NCBI GenBank assembly: GCA_963716855.1 | Contig: CAVQUV010000009.1 | Coordinates: forward strand, 147,667-211,666 | DNA length: 64,000 nucleotides | Direction of reading: 5' to 3' | Origin: JAGVSZ01 sp963716855 | GTDB taxonomy: Bacteria; Pseudomonadota; Gammaproteobacteria; Burkholderiales; SG8-39 | Shown here: one piece after another, positions 1 through 7,906 of the stretch | Layout: each line of letters begins with the position of its first letter | How positions within the stretch are numbered: the first letter of the stretch is position 1 | Made by a program: the position numbers and the translations under genes | Notes under the pieces: model-generated | What the model was told of the DNA's origin: nothing | Seen by the model: the letters and a program-made list of their open reading frames with translations, nothing else | Databases searched by the model: none

Positions 1-90
1 CAGCTCGGCGCCGAGCGGAGTCGCGCGGCGCAGCACGAAGCCCGCGAGGATCAGCAGGAAGTCCGGAAGGATGAGCGCGACGGTCGACAT
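1..90 (-). CDS. AEC (auxin efflux carrier) family transporter, N-terminal fragment
   Basis: Only the first 30 codons are in the window. The gene starts with ATG at 90 and reads off the left edge. The visible peptide begins MSTVALILPDFLLILAG and continues with FVLRR, which is the usual first membrane helix and following basic pair of AEC-family permeases, where a LPxFxxIxxGxxLRR pattern recurs. Such proteins export or take up small organic anions through the inner membrane. It points the same way as the GGDEF-EAL gene on its right, 49 bp away, but nothing shows they share a transcript. The assignment rests on one helix, so another membrane protein is possible. Confidence 0.55.
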   Translation of the reverse strand, partial: MSTVALILPDFLLILAGFVLRRATPLGAEL

Positions 91-139
91 CGGCCCGGAA
101 GGATACGCGACGGCATGGGCAGCGCCGTCGCGCGGCGGC

Positions 140-2950
140 TCAGGCGCAGGCGCGAGCGGGGGCCGCGGAGTGCAGCAGCGCGACGAATTCGTCGGCGGGG
201 ACCGGCTTGCTCAGGTGGAAGCCCTGGATGGCGTCGCAGCCCCAAGCGCGCAGCAACGCGAGCTGCTCGCCGGTCTCGACGCCCTCGGCGACGACTTCCT
301 TCTTGAGCGCGTGCACCATCGCGATCGCCGCGCGCACGATCGCCTGCGCATTGTCGCTCGTGGGGATGCCTTTGATGAAGGAGCGGTCCAGCTTGATCGT
401 TCCGACCGGGAGCCGCTGCAGGTACGCCAGCGAGGAGTAACCGGTGCCGAAGTCGTCGAGCTCTAGGCGCGTCCCGACCTCGATCAGGCGCTGGAGCGTC
501 GCGTCGGCGGCGCCGCTATCGTCGACGAGCACGCTCTCGGTGATCTCCAGGTGCAGCGTACCGGGCTCGAGGCCGGCGGCCCGGATCGCACGCGCAACCG
601 AATCGGCGAAGTCCTTGCGGCGGAACTGGCGCGGCGACACGTTGACCGACACGTGATCGATCGGCGCGCCTTCGCGCTTCCAGACCATGAACTGTTCGCA
701 CGCCGCGTTCAACGCCCACTCGCCAATCTGCTCGATCAGTCCGGTCTCCTCGGCGAAGCTGATGAAGGGGCCCGGCGCGACGATTCCGCGGATCGGATGC
801 TGCCACCGGATCAGCGCCTCGGCTCCGACGATGCGGTTGGTGCGGAGATCGAGCTGGGGCTGATAGTAGAGGACGAATTCCTCGTTCTCGAGCGCCTGGC
901 GCAGCTCGCGGTCGAGCTCGAGGCGGCGCTGCGCCTCGCGGTGCATCGCGTCCTCGAAGAACGCGAAAGTGCCGCGGCCGCGCTCCTTCGCCCGGTACAT
1001 CGCCATGTCGGCGTGGCGCAGCAGCTCCTGCGCGTTCGCGCCGTCGGCAGGGTAGATCGCGATGCCGATGCTCGCGGCGACGAAGGTGTCGCCATGTCCG
1101 ATGTCGTAGGGCTGCGAGAGCGCAGCGATCATGTGCTGTGCGGCCGTCGCGGCGTCGGCGCCCTCGCGCATGTCGGGCAGCACCGCGATGAATTCGTCCC
1201 CGCCGAGGCGCGCGACGAGGTCGGCCTTGCGCACGCACGCCCGCAGGCGCTCGCCGGCGCGCACGAGCAGCTCGTCGCCGGCGGCGTGGCCGAGGCTGTC
1301 GTTCACGTCGGAGAAGCCGTCCAGGTCGACGAACAGCACGGCGAGCTGCTTCGACTGGCGCTCGGCGCGCGCGAGCTCGCGCCCGAGCTCGTCGAGGAAG
1401 AGCGTGCGGTTCGGCAGCCGCGTCAGCGGATCGTAGTGGGCGCGCCGGTAGAGCTCCCGGTCGCGCGCGGCGGTGGCGAGCGCGACGGCGACGCGATCCC
1501 CGAGGTCCTGCACCAGCTGCAGCTCGTCGTCATCGGGTGCGAGCGCACCGCGGTGGCCGAGCACGATCGCACCGGCGAGCCGCGCGTCCAGCTTGATCGG
1601 CAGAAGGAAGATCGAGCGGGCGCCGGCGGCGACGAGCGGCGCGAGCCATTTTGGTGCGCCGTCGGCCGCGATTACGCTGCCTCTTGCGGCGCCGGCGAGC
1701 CGCGCGAGCTCGGCGGGAGCGAGCGCTTCAGTGGCGCCGTTCCACTCGGCCGGGCCCTCGGGCGCATGCACCTGGAGGCGGCCTTCCTCAGCGCCGTCGG
1801 CAAGGAGCACGACACGCCAGTCGGCGCGCACCACCTCTTTCATGCGCCCGAGCGCGATCGCGACGATGCGGTCGAGGTCGACCTTCGAGAGGATCACCGA
1901 GTCGATCTGCGCGAGCGCGCCGAGCGCGTGGAATTGGCGCCCGAGCCGCTCCGACATCGAGTTGAATGCGCGCGCGAGCTCGCCGAACTCGTCGTCGCGG
2001 TCGGCGGGAAGCCGTGCGCCGAAGTCGCGCGCTGCGATTCGCTTGGTCGCATCGGTGAGCCGCTGTAGCGGGTCCATCGTCCGGCGCACCTGCACCAGGC
2101 CGAGGAAGGCCGCGACCAACAGACCGAGCACCACCACCGGAACGACGAGCCGCGTGACGGCGCGGGTCGGCGCGAGCGCGTGCTCCTCCGGCTGGCTCAT
2201 GACGATCGGCCAGCTCGCGGCACGGAACTTGGCTTCGAGGAAGAGTTCGCGGTAACTCGAGATGTGGTGGTCCTCTGCGTCCTGCCATGCGTACTGCCCG
2301 GCCGGCCCGTGGGTGAGTCGCTCGCGAATCCCATCGAGCGCGGCCACCGGCAGCGACGCCGTGCAATACAGGGGGGTGCGGCTCGCGTCGAGAACGCACA
2401 ACTCGGTGAGGAACGGCAGTTCGTCCGCGGTGCCCCAGAGGAACGTCGGGGAGAGCTCGGCGGCGAGGATGCCGCGCGCAGGATCGCCTGCCGACACGGC
2501 GCGCACGAGCCACACGCCGCGGGCGCCGTCCGCCCGCGTTGGCGTGCGCAGCGTCGGCTCGCCTGCGGCAACTCGCGGATCGGACGCGGCGGCGAGCACC
2601 TCGGCCGGGACTTCCGCGCCGCCGAGGAGCGTGCGGTGGGCTTCGCCCGGCACGACGATCACGGCGGCACTGAAGTGCTGATCCAGGCTTTCCCGAGATG
2701 AGGCCGCAGACTCGGGCGCGGCGGCGAGCGAGCGTGCGAGCTGGTCGGCGAGATGCAAACGTTCGAGGAGCGTCGTGCCGTAGCCCTCCGCGGCCTGGCC
2801 GAGCTGAGCAACGCGCTCGTCGACGAGCGCGCTCTGGATCTGTCGATAGGACACGCCGATCGTGAGCGCGACCGGCAGCAGCGCGCAGAGCAGGAAAAGG
2901 CCGAGCACACGCCGCGCGACGCGAGTGCCGAGTGTCGCGGGCATGCGCAT
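140..2950 (-). CDS. bifunctional diguanylate cyclase/phosphodiesterase with HAMP and GAF-like domains
   Basis: A 936-residue inner-membrane c-di-GMP enzyme. An N-terminal helix (about 15-35) and a second one near 265-285 bracket a periplasmic sensor region; then come a HAMP domain (about 285-340), a GAF-like region (about 350-495), GGDEF (about 500-665) and EAL (about 680-930). The cyclase signature RLGGDEF is intact, and RKAD lies exactly five residues before GGDEF, matching the RxxD product-inhibition site. The EAL part keeps EALIRW, LEITES, LDDFGTGYSSL and VAEGVET, so both activities look possible. ATG 2950 overlaps the TGA of the pilin gene upstream (TGATG), suggesting translational coupling; a GTG three bases earlier is an alternative. 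The net direction of activity cannot be read from sequence. Confidence 0.93.
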   Translation of the reverse strand: MRMPATLGTRVARRVLGLFLLCALLPVALTIGVSYRQIQSALVDERVAQLGQAAEGYGTTLLERLHLADQLARSLAAAPESAASSRESLDQHFSAAVIVVPGEAHRTLLGGAEVPAEVLAAASDPRVAAGEPTLRTPTRADGARGVWLVRAVSAGDPARGILAAELSPTFLWGTADELPFLTELCVLDASRTPLYCTASLPVAALDGIRERLTHGPAGQYAWQDAEDHHISSYRELFLEAKFRAASWPIVMSQPEEHALAPTRAVTRLVVPVVVLGLLVAAFLGLVQVRRTMDPLQRLTDATKRIAARDFGARLPADRDDEFGELARAFNSMSERLGRQFHALGALAQIDSVILSKVDLDRIVAIALGRMKEVVRADWRVVLLADGAEEGRLQVHAPEGPAEWNGATEALAPAELARLAGAARGSVIAADGAPKWLAPLVAAGARSIFLLPIKLDARLAGAIVLGHRGALAPDDDELQLVQDLGDRVAVALATAARDRELYRRAHYDPLTRLPNRTLFLDELGRELARAERQSKQLAVLFVDLDGFSDVNDSLGHAAGDELLVRAGERLRACVRKADLVARLGGDEFIAVLPDMREGADAATAAQHMIAALSQPYDIGHGDTFVAASIGIAIYPADGANAQELLRHADMAMYRAKERGRGTFAFFEDAMHREAQRRLELDRELRQALENEEFVLYYQPQLDLRTNRIVGAEALIRWQHPIRGIVAPGPFISFAEETGLIEQIGEWALNAACEQFMVWKREGAPIDHVSVNVSPRQFRRKDFADSVARAIRAAGLEPGTLHLEITESVLVDDSGAADATLQRLIEVGTRLELDDFGTGYSSLAYLQRLPVGTIKLDRSFIKGIPTSDNAQAIVRAAIAMVHALKKEVVAEGVETGEQLALLRAWGCDAIQGFHLSKPVPADEFVALLHSAAPARACA

Positions 2951-3432
2951 CACGGGTCGTAGTCGGACGCGAGCCCGACGAAGCGGCCGTCACTGGCGCG
3001 CACGATGTCGTCGCGGCTCGCTTTCGCGGTGAGCGGGCCCACGCTCGCGCCGTCCTTGCCCATGCTGTAGAGGTCGAAATCCGAGTTGATCGGCACGAGG
3101 TTCTTGTTCTTCCGCGCCTTGCCCTTGCCCTTGATGTTCTCGAGGTTGGTGTACTGGTAGGGCTTGCCCCACGGGTCCTTCATCGTGTCCTTGCCGACCT
3201 CGGCGAGATCGGCCGGATACGCGCGGTTGTCCAGCCAGTACATCTGGATGCGCGCATCGATGTCGCGGATGTCGGAGACCGCCTGCTGGACGCGCGCCTT
3301 CGCGACGTACTGCTGATAGGACGGATAGGCGATGCCCACCACCACGCCGAGGATCGCGACCCCGAGCATCAGCTCGATGAACGTGAACCCGCGCGCGCGC
3401 GCAAGGAGGACCTTGTGTCTGGCGGAGGCCAT
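2950..3432 (-). CDS. type IV pilin / type II secretion pseudopilin (GspG-like)
   Basis: A prepilin with a class III signal: a short basic leader ending RARG, then the cleavage and methylation site G|FTFIEL and a hydrophobic helix LMLGVAILGVVVGI. The body contains DPWGKPY and SDFDLYSMGKDG, which resemble the calcium-loop region of GspG major pseudopilins. ATG 3432 is chosen because it gives a 15-residue leader and about 160 residues in all; an in-frame ATG at 3498 would add 22 residues that do not look like a prepilin leader. No assembly ATPase, platform protein or prepilin peptidase is nearby, so its machine must be encoded elsewhere. It is translationally coupled to the c-di-GMP enzyme downstream. 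Confidence 0.85.
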   Translation of the reverse strand: MASARHKVLLARARGFTFIELMLGVAILGVVVGIAYPSYQQYVAKARVQQAVSDIRDIDARIQMYWLDNRAYPADLAEVGKDTMKDPWGKPYQYTNLENIKGKGKARKNKNLVPINSDFDLYSMGKDGASVGPLTAKASRDDIVRASDGRFVGLASDYDP

Positions 3433-3610
3433 GTCTGGCTCGTGGTCTGCAAGGGGCATGCCAGGGACCACGAACGGAGTGGCGGAAGGCATCCGCACGC
3501 GAGAACGCGTGACTTCCTGCGCGCGGACGGCGGCAGAACGTGACGGAGTTGGCGCGATCGCGCGGAGCCGGCTGTCGAGGGTCCGTCGCCCGCAGCCGAG
3601 TGGGCGCGGG

Positions 3611-4366
3611 TCAGCGAGTGAAGCTCTTGCCGAGCTCGCTCGAGTAGGCGTGGTGCGCGGTGTTCACGCGGCTGCGCCGCAGCTCGACGGGCGAGCTGTG
3701 GTAGGTCATCGCGATGCGGTGGATCTCCAGCAGCGGCGCGCCGGGCGGCACCGCGAGAATGCGAGCCGACGCGCGGTCCGCGGTCGTGGCGCGCAGCTGC
3801 TCCGATGCGCGCACGACGTTGATGCCGTAGCGCGTCTGGTAGAGGTTGTAGATCGTGCTCTCGCGGCTGCGGAAGGTGCGCTCGCCGAGATCGGGGAAGA
3901 GCCGCTGCGCGAGCACGATGTCGTCGAGCACGATCGGCTCCCCGCCGAGCCGAAGCAGATTGCGCACCCGCAGCACCCGGTCGCCGGGCTGGATCGCGAG
4001 CGCGCTCGCCTCGTGCGCCGCGGCGCGGCCGCGCTCGAAGTCGAGCAGCTCCGGCTCGGGCAGCTCCCTTGCGCCGTCCTCCCGCACGATGCGGAAGAAC
4101 TGGAACATCAGGCGCGACGGGCCGTGGGTCGCCACGAACGTTCCGCGGCCCTGCTGGCGCACCAGCACCTGCTCGGCGACGAGCTCGTCGACCGCCTTGC
4201 GCAGCGTCCCGATGGAGACGTGGAAGCGCTCGGCCAGCCGGGTCTCGGACGGCAGCGCCGCGCCGGGCTGCCACTCGGCCTTCTGCAGGCTCTGCGTGAG
4301 CAGGCGCTTGACCTCCTTGTAGAGCGGCGCGAAGGTCTGGGTGCCGGCGGCGAGCGAGGCGACCAT
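3611..4366 (-). CDS. GntR family transcriptional regulator with UTRA domain (HutC type)
   Basis: About 251 residues: an N-terminal winged helix-turn-helix (PGAALPSETRLAERFHVS, then GTLRKAVDELVAE and QGRGTFV, the classic GntR signature) and a C-terminal UTRA ligand-binding domain from about residue 85. It is transcribed divergently from the SuyA-like gene, with a dyad at 4402-4419 between them, so it probably controls that operon and is relieved by a small acidic ligand such as a sulfonate. ATG 4366 is preferred over ATG 4408, because the longer form would place coding sequence over the dyad and promoter and adds residues that do not fit the family. The ligand is inferred from context only. 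Confidence 0.9.
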   Translation of the reverse strand: MVASLAAGTQTFAPLYKEVKRLLTQSLQKAEWQPGAALPSETRLAERFHVSIGTLRKAVDELVAEQVLVRQQGRGTFVATHGPSRLMFQFFRIVREDGARELPEPELLDFERGRAAAHEASALAIQPGDRVLRVRNLLRLGGEPIVLDDIVLAQRLFPDLGERTFRSRESTIYNLYQTRYGINVVRASEQLRATTADRASARILAVPPGAPLLEIHRIAMTYHSSPVELRRSRVNTAHHAYSSELGKSFTR

Positions 4367-4401
4367 GGCGGCGAAGACTAGCCCAGTCCTCCGGGTCATG
4401 C

Positions 4402-4419
4402 AAGTCATCTAGTTGACTT
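4402..4419. promoter_or_regulatory. inverted repeat, likely GntR operator
   Basis: AAGTCA at 4402-4407 and TGACTT at 4414-4419 form a perfect 6-bp dyad around a 6-bp spacer in the divergent intergenic region. It covers the -35 box of the forward promoter, the geometry expected of a repressor site for the adjacent GntR/UTRA protein. Confidence 0.5.
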
Positions 4420-4441
4420 TCATGCGCGCCGCGCCTAGGAT
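4413..4441 (+). promoter_or_regulatory. sigma-70-type promoter of the sulfonate operon
   Basis: TTGACT (4413-4418), a 17-bp spacer and TAGGAT (4436-4441) give good -35 and -10 boxes, 38 bp before the first start codon at 4480. The -35 box lies inside the right half of the dyad. Sequence match only. Confidence 0.5.
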
Positions 4442-4479
4442 GCCCGGCACTCCCGCAAGTCAACCCCGGAGACCTCGCA

Positions 4480-4764
4480 ATGACGATCCACTTCGTGGTT
4501 CACGAGGACGGCGACTCGGTCGGCACCGTCGTCGTCGAGAACGTCAAGGCCGGCGCCACGCTCACCGGCTGGGTCATGGAGCAGGACAAGACCGTGTCGG
4601 TCAAGGTCCTCAACGACATCCCGATCGGACACAAGGTCGCGCTCAAGGACCTGAAGAACGGCGACACGGTGATCAAGTACGGCGTCGACATCGGCCGCAC
4701 GATCGCGCCGATCAAGCAGGGCGAGTACCTGCATGTCCACAACGTAAAGACCAAACGCTGGTAG
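4480..4764 (+). CDS. suyA: UxaA family SAF-domain protein, probable (2R)-sulfolactate sulfo-lyase small subunit
   Basis: A 94-residue stand-alone SAF domain with the features of small subunits of UxaA-family lyases: FVVHEDGDSVG at the start, DIPIGHKVAL in the middle, GDTVIKYG and a C-terminal HVHNVKTKRW. In this family the small subunit pairs with a roughly 390-residue subunit, encoded 17 bp downstream. The alternatives are altronate or galactarate dehydratase, but those usually carry both parts in one polypeptide. The neighbouring sulfite oxidase and two hydroxyacid dehydrogenases favour sulfolactate sulfo-lyase, which cleaves (R)-3-sulfolactate to pyruvate and sulfite. ATG 4480 is the first start after the promoter. 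Confidence 0.72.
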   Translation: MTIHFVVHEDGDSVGTVVVENVKAGATLTGWVMEQDKTVSVKVLNDIPIGHKVALKDLKNGDTVIKYGVDIGRTIAPIKQGEYLHVHNVKTKRW

Positions 4765-4781
4765 GCCGGAGGAGTCGAGCA

Positions 4782-5957
4782 ATGGCAATGGATCTGAAGA
4801 ATGCGACCTTCTGGGGCTACCGGCGCGACAACGGCCGCGTCGGCGTGCGCAACCACGTCGTCGTCCTGCCGGTCGACGACATCTCGAACGCCGCGGCCGA
4901 GGGCGTCGCCCGGAACGTGATGGGCACGATGGCGTTGCCCCATCCGTACGGCCGCCTGCAGTTCGGCGCCGACCTCGACCTGCACTTCCGCACGCTGATC
5001 GGCACCGGCGCGAACCCGAACGTCGCGGCGGTGGTCGTGATCGGCATCGAGCCCGCCTGGACGCAGAAGATCGTCGACGGCATCGCCAGCACCGGCAAGC
5101 CGGTGGCGGGCTACTCGATCGAGCACAACGGCGACACGGCGACCGTGATGGCCGCCTCGCGCAAGGCGAAGGAGTTCGTGCACTACGCGACCGCGCTCCA
5201 ACGCACCGAGGCCCCGCTGAAGGACCTCTGGGTCTCGACCAAGTGCGGGGAGTCGGACACGACCTCGGGCTGCGGGGCGAATCCGACCGTCGGCGACGCC
5301 TTCGACAAGCTGCACCCGAAGGGCGTGACGCTCTGCTTCGGCGAGACCACCGAGATCACCGGCGGGGAGCACCTGGTCGCCGCGCGCTGCAAGACGCCCG
5401 AGATCCGCGAGCGGTTCATGTTCATGTTCAACCGCTACCAGGCGATCATCGACCGGCACAAGACGAGCGACCTCTCGGACTCCCAGCCGACCAAGGGCAA
5501 CATCGCCGGGGGCCTCACGACGATCGAGGAGAAGGCGCTCGGGAACATCCAGAAGATCGGCCGGAAGTGCACCGTGGACGGCGTGATCGACAAGGCGGAG
5601 ATGCCCACCCATCCGGGCCTCTGGTTCATGGATTCCTCGTCCGCAGCTGCCGAGATGGTGACGCTCTGCGCCGCGTCGGGCTTCGTCGTGCACTTCTTCC
5701 CGACCGGCCAGGGCAACGTGATCGGCAACCCGATCCTGCCCGTGATCAAGCTGGGCGCGAACCCCAAGACGGTGCGCACGATGGCCGAGCACATCGACGT
5801 CGACGTGTCGGGCCTGCTCCGGCGCGAGCTCACCATGGATCAGGCCGGCGACAAGCTGCTCGAGTGCATGTTCGCCACCGCGAACGGGCGCTGGACGGCG
5901 GCCGAAGTGCTCGGACACCGCGAGTTCGTGCTGACGCGGTTGTACGAGAGCGCCTGA
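4782..5957 (+). CDS. suyB: UxaA family lyase large subunit, probable (2R)-sulfolactate sulfo-lyase subunit beta
   Basis: A 391-residue cytoplasmic lyase subunit. It opens with FWGYRRDNGRVGVRNHV, the hallmark of UxaA-type dehydratases, and keeps the conserved cysteine motif STKCGESDTTSG, the GETTEITGGEH segment, KALGNIQKIG and the HFFPTGQGNVIG segment. The size and separate small subunit match SuyB rather than single-chain altronate dehydratase. Expected reaction with SuyA: (R)-3-sulfolactate to pyruvate plus sulfite, iron-dependent in this family. The start is ATG 4782, eight bases after GGAGGA; ATG 4788 is a close alternative. There is a gap of about 80 bp before the next gene, but no terminator is visible. 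Confidence 0.75.
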   Translation: MAMDLKNATFWGYRRDNGRVGVRNHVVVLPVDDISNAAAEGVARNVMGTMALPHPYGRLQFGADLDLHFRTLIGTGANPNVAAVVVIGIEPAWTQKIVDGIASTGKPVAGYSIEHNGDTATVMAASRKAKEFVHYATALQRTEAPLKDLWVSTKCGESDTTSGCGANPTVGDAFDKLHPKGVTLCFGETTEITGGEHLVAARCKTPEIRERFMFMFNRYQAIIDRHKTSDLSDSQPTKGNIAGGLTTIEEKALGNIQKIGRKCTVDGVIDKAEMPTHPGLWFMDSSSAAAEMVTLCAASGFVVHFFPTGQGNVIGNPILPVIKLGANPKTVRTMAEHIDVDVSGLLRRELTMDQAGDKLLECMFATANGRWTAAEVLGHREFVLTRLYESA

Positions 5958-6039
5958 TCGACGGCGCCGCAATGATGTGACGTCGTGACGTTCCTGCATT
6001 CGGGGACAAGACCTCCAGGCCGAACTACAAAGACCTAGC

Positions 6040-6813
6040 GTGCAGCCCTCCATCGCGAACCTGTTCGATCTCAGCGGGTGCTGCGCGGTAGTGACCGGCG
6101 CCAACTCGGGCATCGGCGGGGAGATCGCGCGCGCTCTCGCCGCGGCGGGCGCTGCGGTCGTGCTGGTGGCGCGGCGCCAGGCAGAGCTCGAAGTGGCTGC
6201 CGGGCGGATCGCGGCCGATGGCGGCAAGGCCGCGGCGATCGCCTGCGACCTTGCCGACCGCGCGGCCGTGTTCGACTGCGCCGCACGGGCAGGCGCATTC
6301 TTCGGCACGCCCGATATCGTGGTCAATGCCGCCGCAGTGAACATCCGCCGGCCGATGCTGGAGATTACCGAGGACGACTGGGACGCGACGATGTCGCTCA
6401 ATCTCGCGGCGCCGTTCTTCCTGTCGCAACGGCTCGCCCCCGCGATGATCGCGAAAGGATGGGGGCGCATCATCCACATCGCGTCGCTCCAATCGGTGCG
6501 GGCATTCGGCAACAGCGGGCCGTACGGCGCCTCGAAAGGGGGCATCATGCAGCTCACGCGCGCGCAGGCCGAGGCGTGGTCGAAGCACGGCGTCACCGCC
6601 AATTCGATCGCGCCCGGATTCTTCGCGACCCCGCTCACCGCGCCGGTAGCGAACGATCCGGCGCGCTGGAAGCAAATGGCCGAACGCACGTTCATCGGAC
6701 GCAACGGCGAGCTGCCCGACTTGCGCGGCGCGGCGGTTTTCCTCGCGAGCCGCGCCTCCGACTTCGTGACCGGGCAGACGATTTTCGTGGACGGCGGGTT
6801 TTCTGCCGGGTGA
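6040..6813 (+). CDS. SDR family NAD(P)-dependent oxidoreductase
   Basis: A 257-residue classical short-chain dehydrogenase. The cofactor motif VTGANSGIGGEIA lies near residue 19, NAAAVN follows at about 103, and the catalytic Ser, Tyr and Lys are seen in IASLQSV and YGASKGG. It ends with a typical FVDGGFSAG. The closest recognisable theme is gluconate 5-dehydrogenase or 3-oxoacyl reductase-like enzymes, and the substrate is not readable from sequence. Inside a sulfonate operon it could oxidise an upstream sulfo-alcohol, but that is inference. GTG 6040 starts the protein at the family-typical distance from the glycine motif. The stop is one base from the sulfite oxidase start. Confidence 0.88.
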   Translation: MQPSIANLFDLSGCCAVVTGANSGIGGEIARALAAAGAAVVLVARRQAELEVAAGRIAADGGKAAAIACDLADRAAVFDCAARAGAFFGTPDIVVNAAAVNIRRPMLEITEDDWDATMSLNLAAPFFLSQRLAPAMIAKGWGRIIHIASLQSVRAFGNSGPYGASKGGIMQLTRAQAEAWSKHGVTANSIAPGFFATPLTAPVANDPARWKQMAERTFIGRNGELPDLRGAAVFLASRASDFVTGQTIFVDGGFSAG

Positions 6814-6814
6814 G

Positions 6815-7906
6815 GTGGCGGGCAATCCGTTCAGCGGGAAGGATCCGCGGCCGCACGTCGAGGGCGGCTTCGCGCGCGAGGAGCTCGCGCTCGCGTACCG
6901 GAATTCCGCTTTGCCGCTCGAGGCGCTCGCCTACGACGTCACCCCGGTCGGGATGCATTACACGCTCAGCCACTTCGACGTGCCGCGCCTCGACGAGGCG
7001 GGATTCCGGCTTGCGGTGAGGGGCCGGGTGGCGCGTCCGCTCGCCCTCGCGCTCGCCGACATCCGGCGGCTGCCCGCGCGCACCCTGCGGGTCACGATGG
7101 AATGCGCCGGCAACGGGCGCGGCCTGATGAGCCCGCGCTACCCGAGCATGCCGTGGCTCCACGAGGGCGTGAGCACGGCGGAATGGACCGGCGCGCCGCT
7201 GCGCCACGTGCTGGAGGAGGCCGGGCTCCAGCGCGACGCCGTGGACATCGCGTTCCTCGGCGCGGACCGTGGTTTCGACCGCGGCGTGGAGCACGACTAC
7301 GGGCGCAGCCTCATGCCCGGCGACGCGCTCTGCGACGACGTGCTGCTTGCCTATGCGATGAACGGCGCGCCGCTCCTGCCGCAGCACGGGTTCCCGTTGC
7401 GGCTGATGGTGCCCGGCTGGTTCGGCATGGCGAGCGTGAAGTGGCTCACCCGGATCGAGGCGCTCGACCGTCCGTTCGACGGGTTCCAGCAGGCGCTCGG
7501 CTATCACTATCGCAAGTTCGCCGGCGACCCGGGCGTTCCGATCACGCATGCGAAGGTGAAATCGCTGATCGCGCCGCCCGGCATTCCGGACTGGTACACG
7601 CGCCGGCGGCTGGTCGAGCGCGGTATCGTGGCGCTCGCCGGGCGCGCTTGGTCGGGCGCGGGGACGGCGATCGCGCGCGTCGAAATAGCGGTTGACGCGG
7701 CTTGGCGCGACGCGGTCGTGGCGCCGCAGGAGGAGCGCTTCGCCTGGCAAGCCTGGCACTACGATTGGGATGCGACGCCCGGCGACTACGCGCTGGCTTG
7801 CCGCGCGACCGACGCCCGCGGCGCAACCCAGCCGCTCGAGCCCGACTGGAACACCAACGGCATGGGCAACAACGCGGTGCACCGGATTCAGGTGACGGTG
7901 CGATGA
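6815..7906 (+). CDS. molybdopterin-dependent oxidoreductase, sulfite oxidase family
   Basis: A 363-residue protein with the sulfite-oxidase fold: a Moco domain whose cysteine ligand sits in TMECAGNGR (about residue 93), the conserved GADRGFDRGVEHDYGRS stretch, LPQHGFPLRLMVPGW, and a C-terminal dimerisation domain from about residue 245 ending DWNTNGMGNNAVHRI. It would oxidise sulfite to sulfate. This fits directly behind a sulfo-lyase that releases sulfite. No Tat or Sec signal is visible, unlike typical periplasmic SorA/SorT enzymes, so it may act in the cytoplasm, or its true start is mis-set. GTG 6815 lies one base after the SDR stop. Its end overlaps the next start by four bases (ATGA). 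Confidence 0.9.
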   Translation: MAGNPFSGKDPRPHVEGGFAREELALAYRNSALPLEALAYDVTPVGMHYTLSHFDVPRLDEAGFRLAVRGRVARPLALALADIRRLPARTLRVTMECAGNGRGLMSPRYPSMPWLHEGVSTAEWTGAPLRHVLEEAGLQRDAVDIAFLGADRGFDRGVEHDYGRSLMPGDALCDDVLLAYAMNGAPLLPQHGFPLRLMVPGWFGMASVKWLTRIEALDRPFDGFQQALGYHYRKFAGDPGVPITHAKVKSLIAPPGIPDWYTRRRLVERGIVALAGRAWSGAGTAIARVEIAVDAAWRDAVVAPQEERFAWQAWHYDWDATPGDYALACRATDARGATQPLEPDWNTNGMGNNAVHRIQVTVR

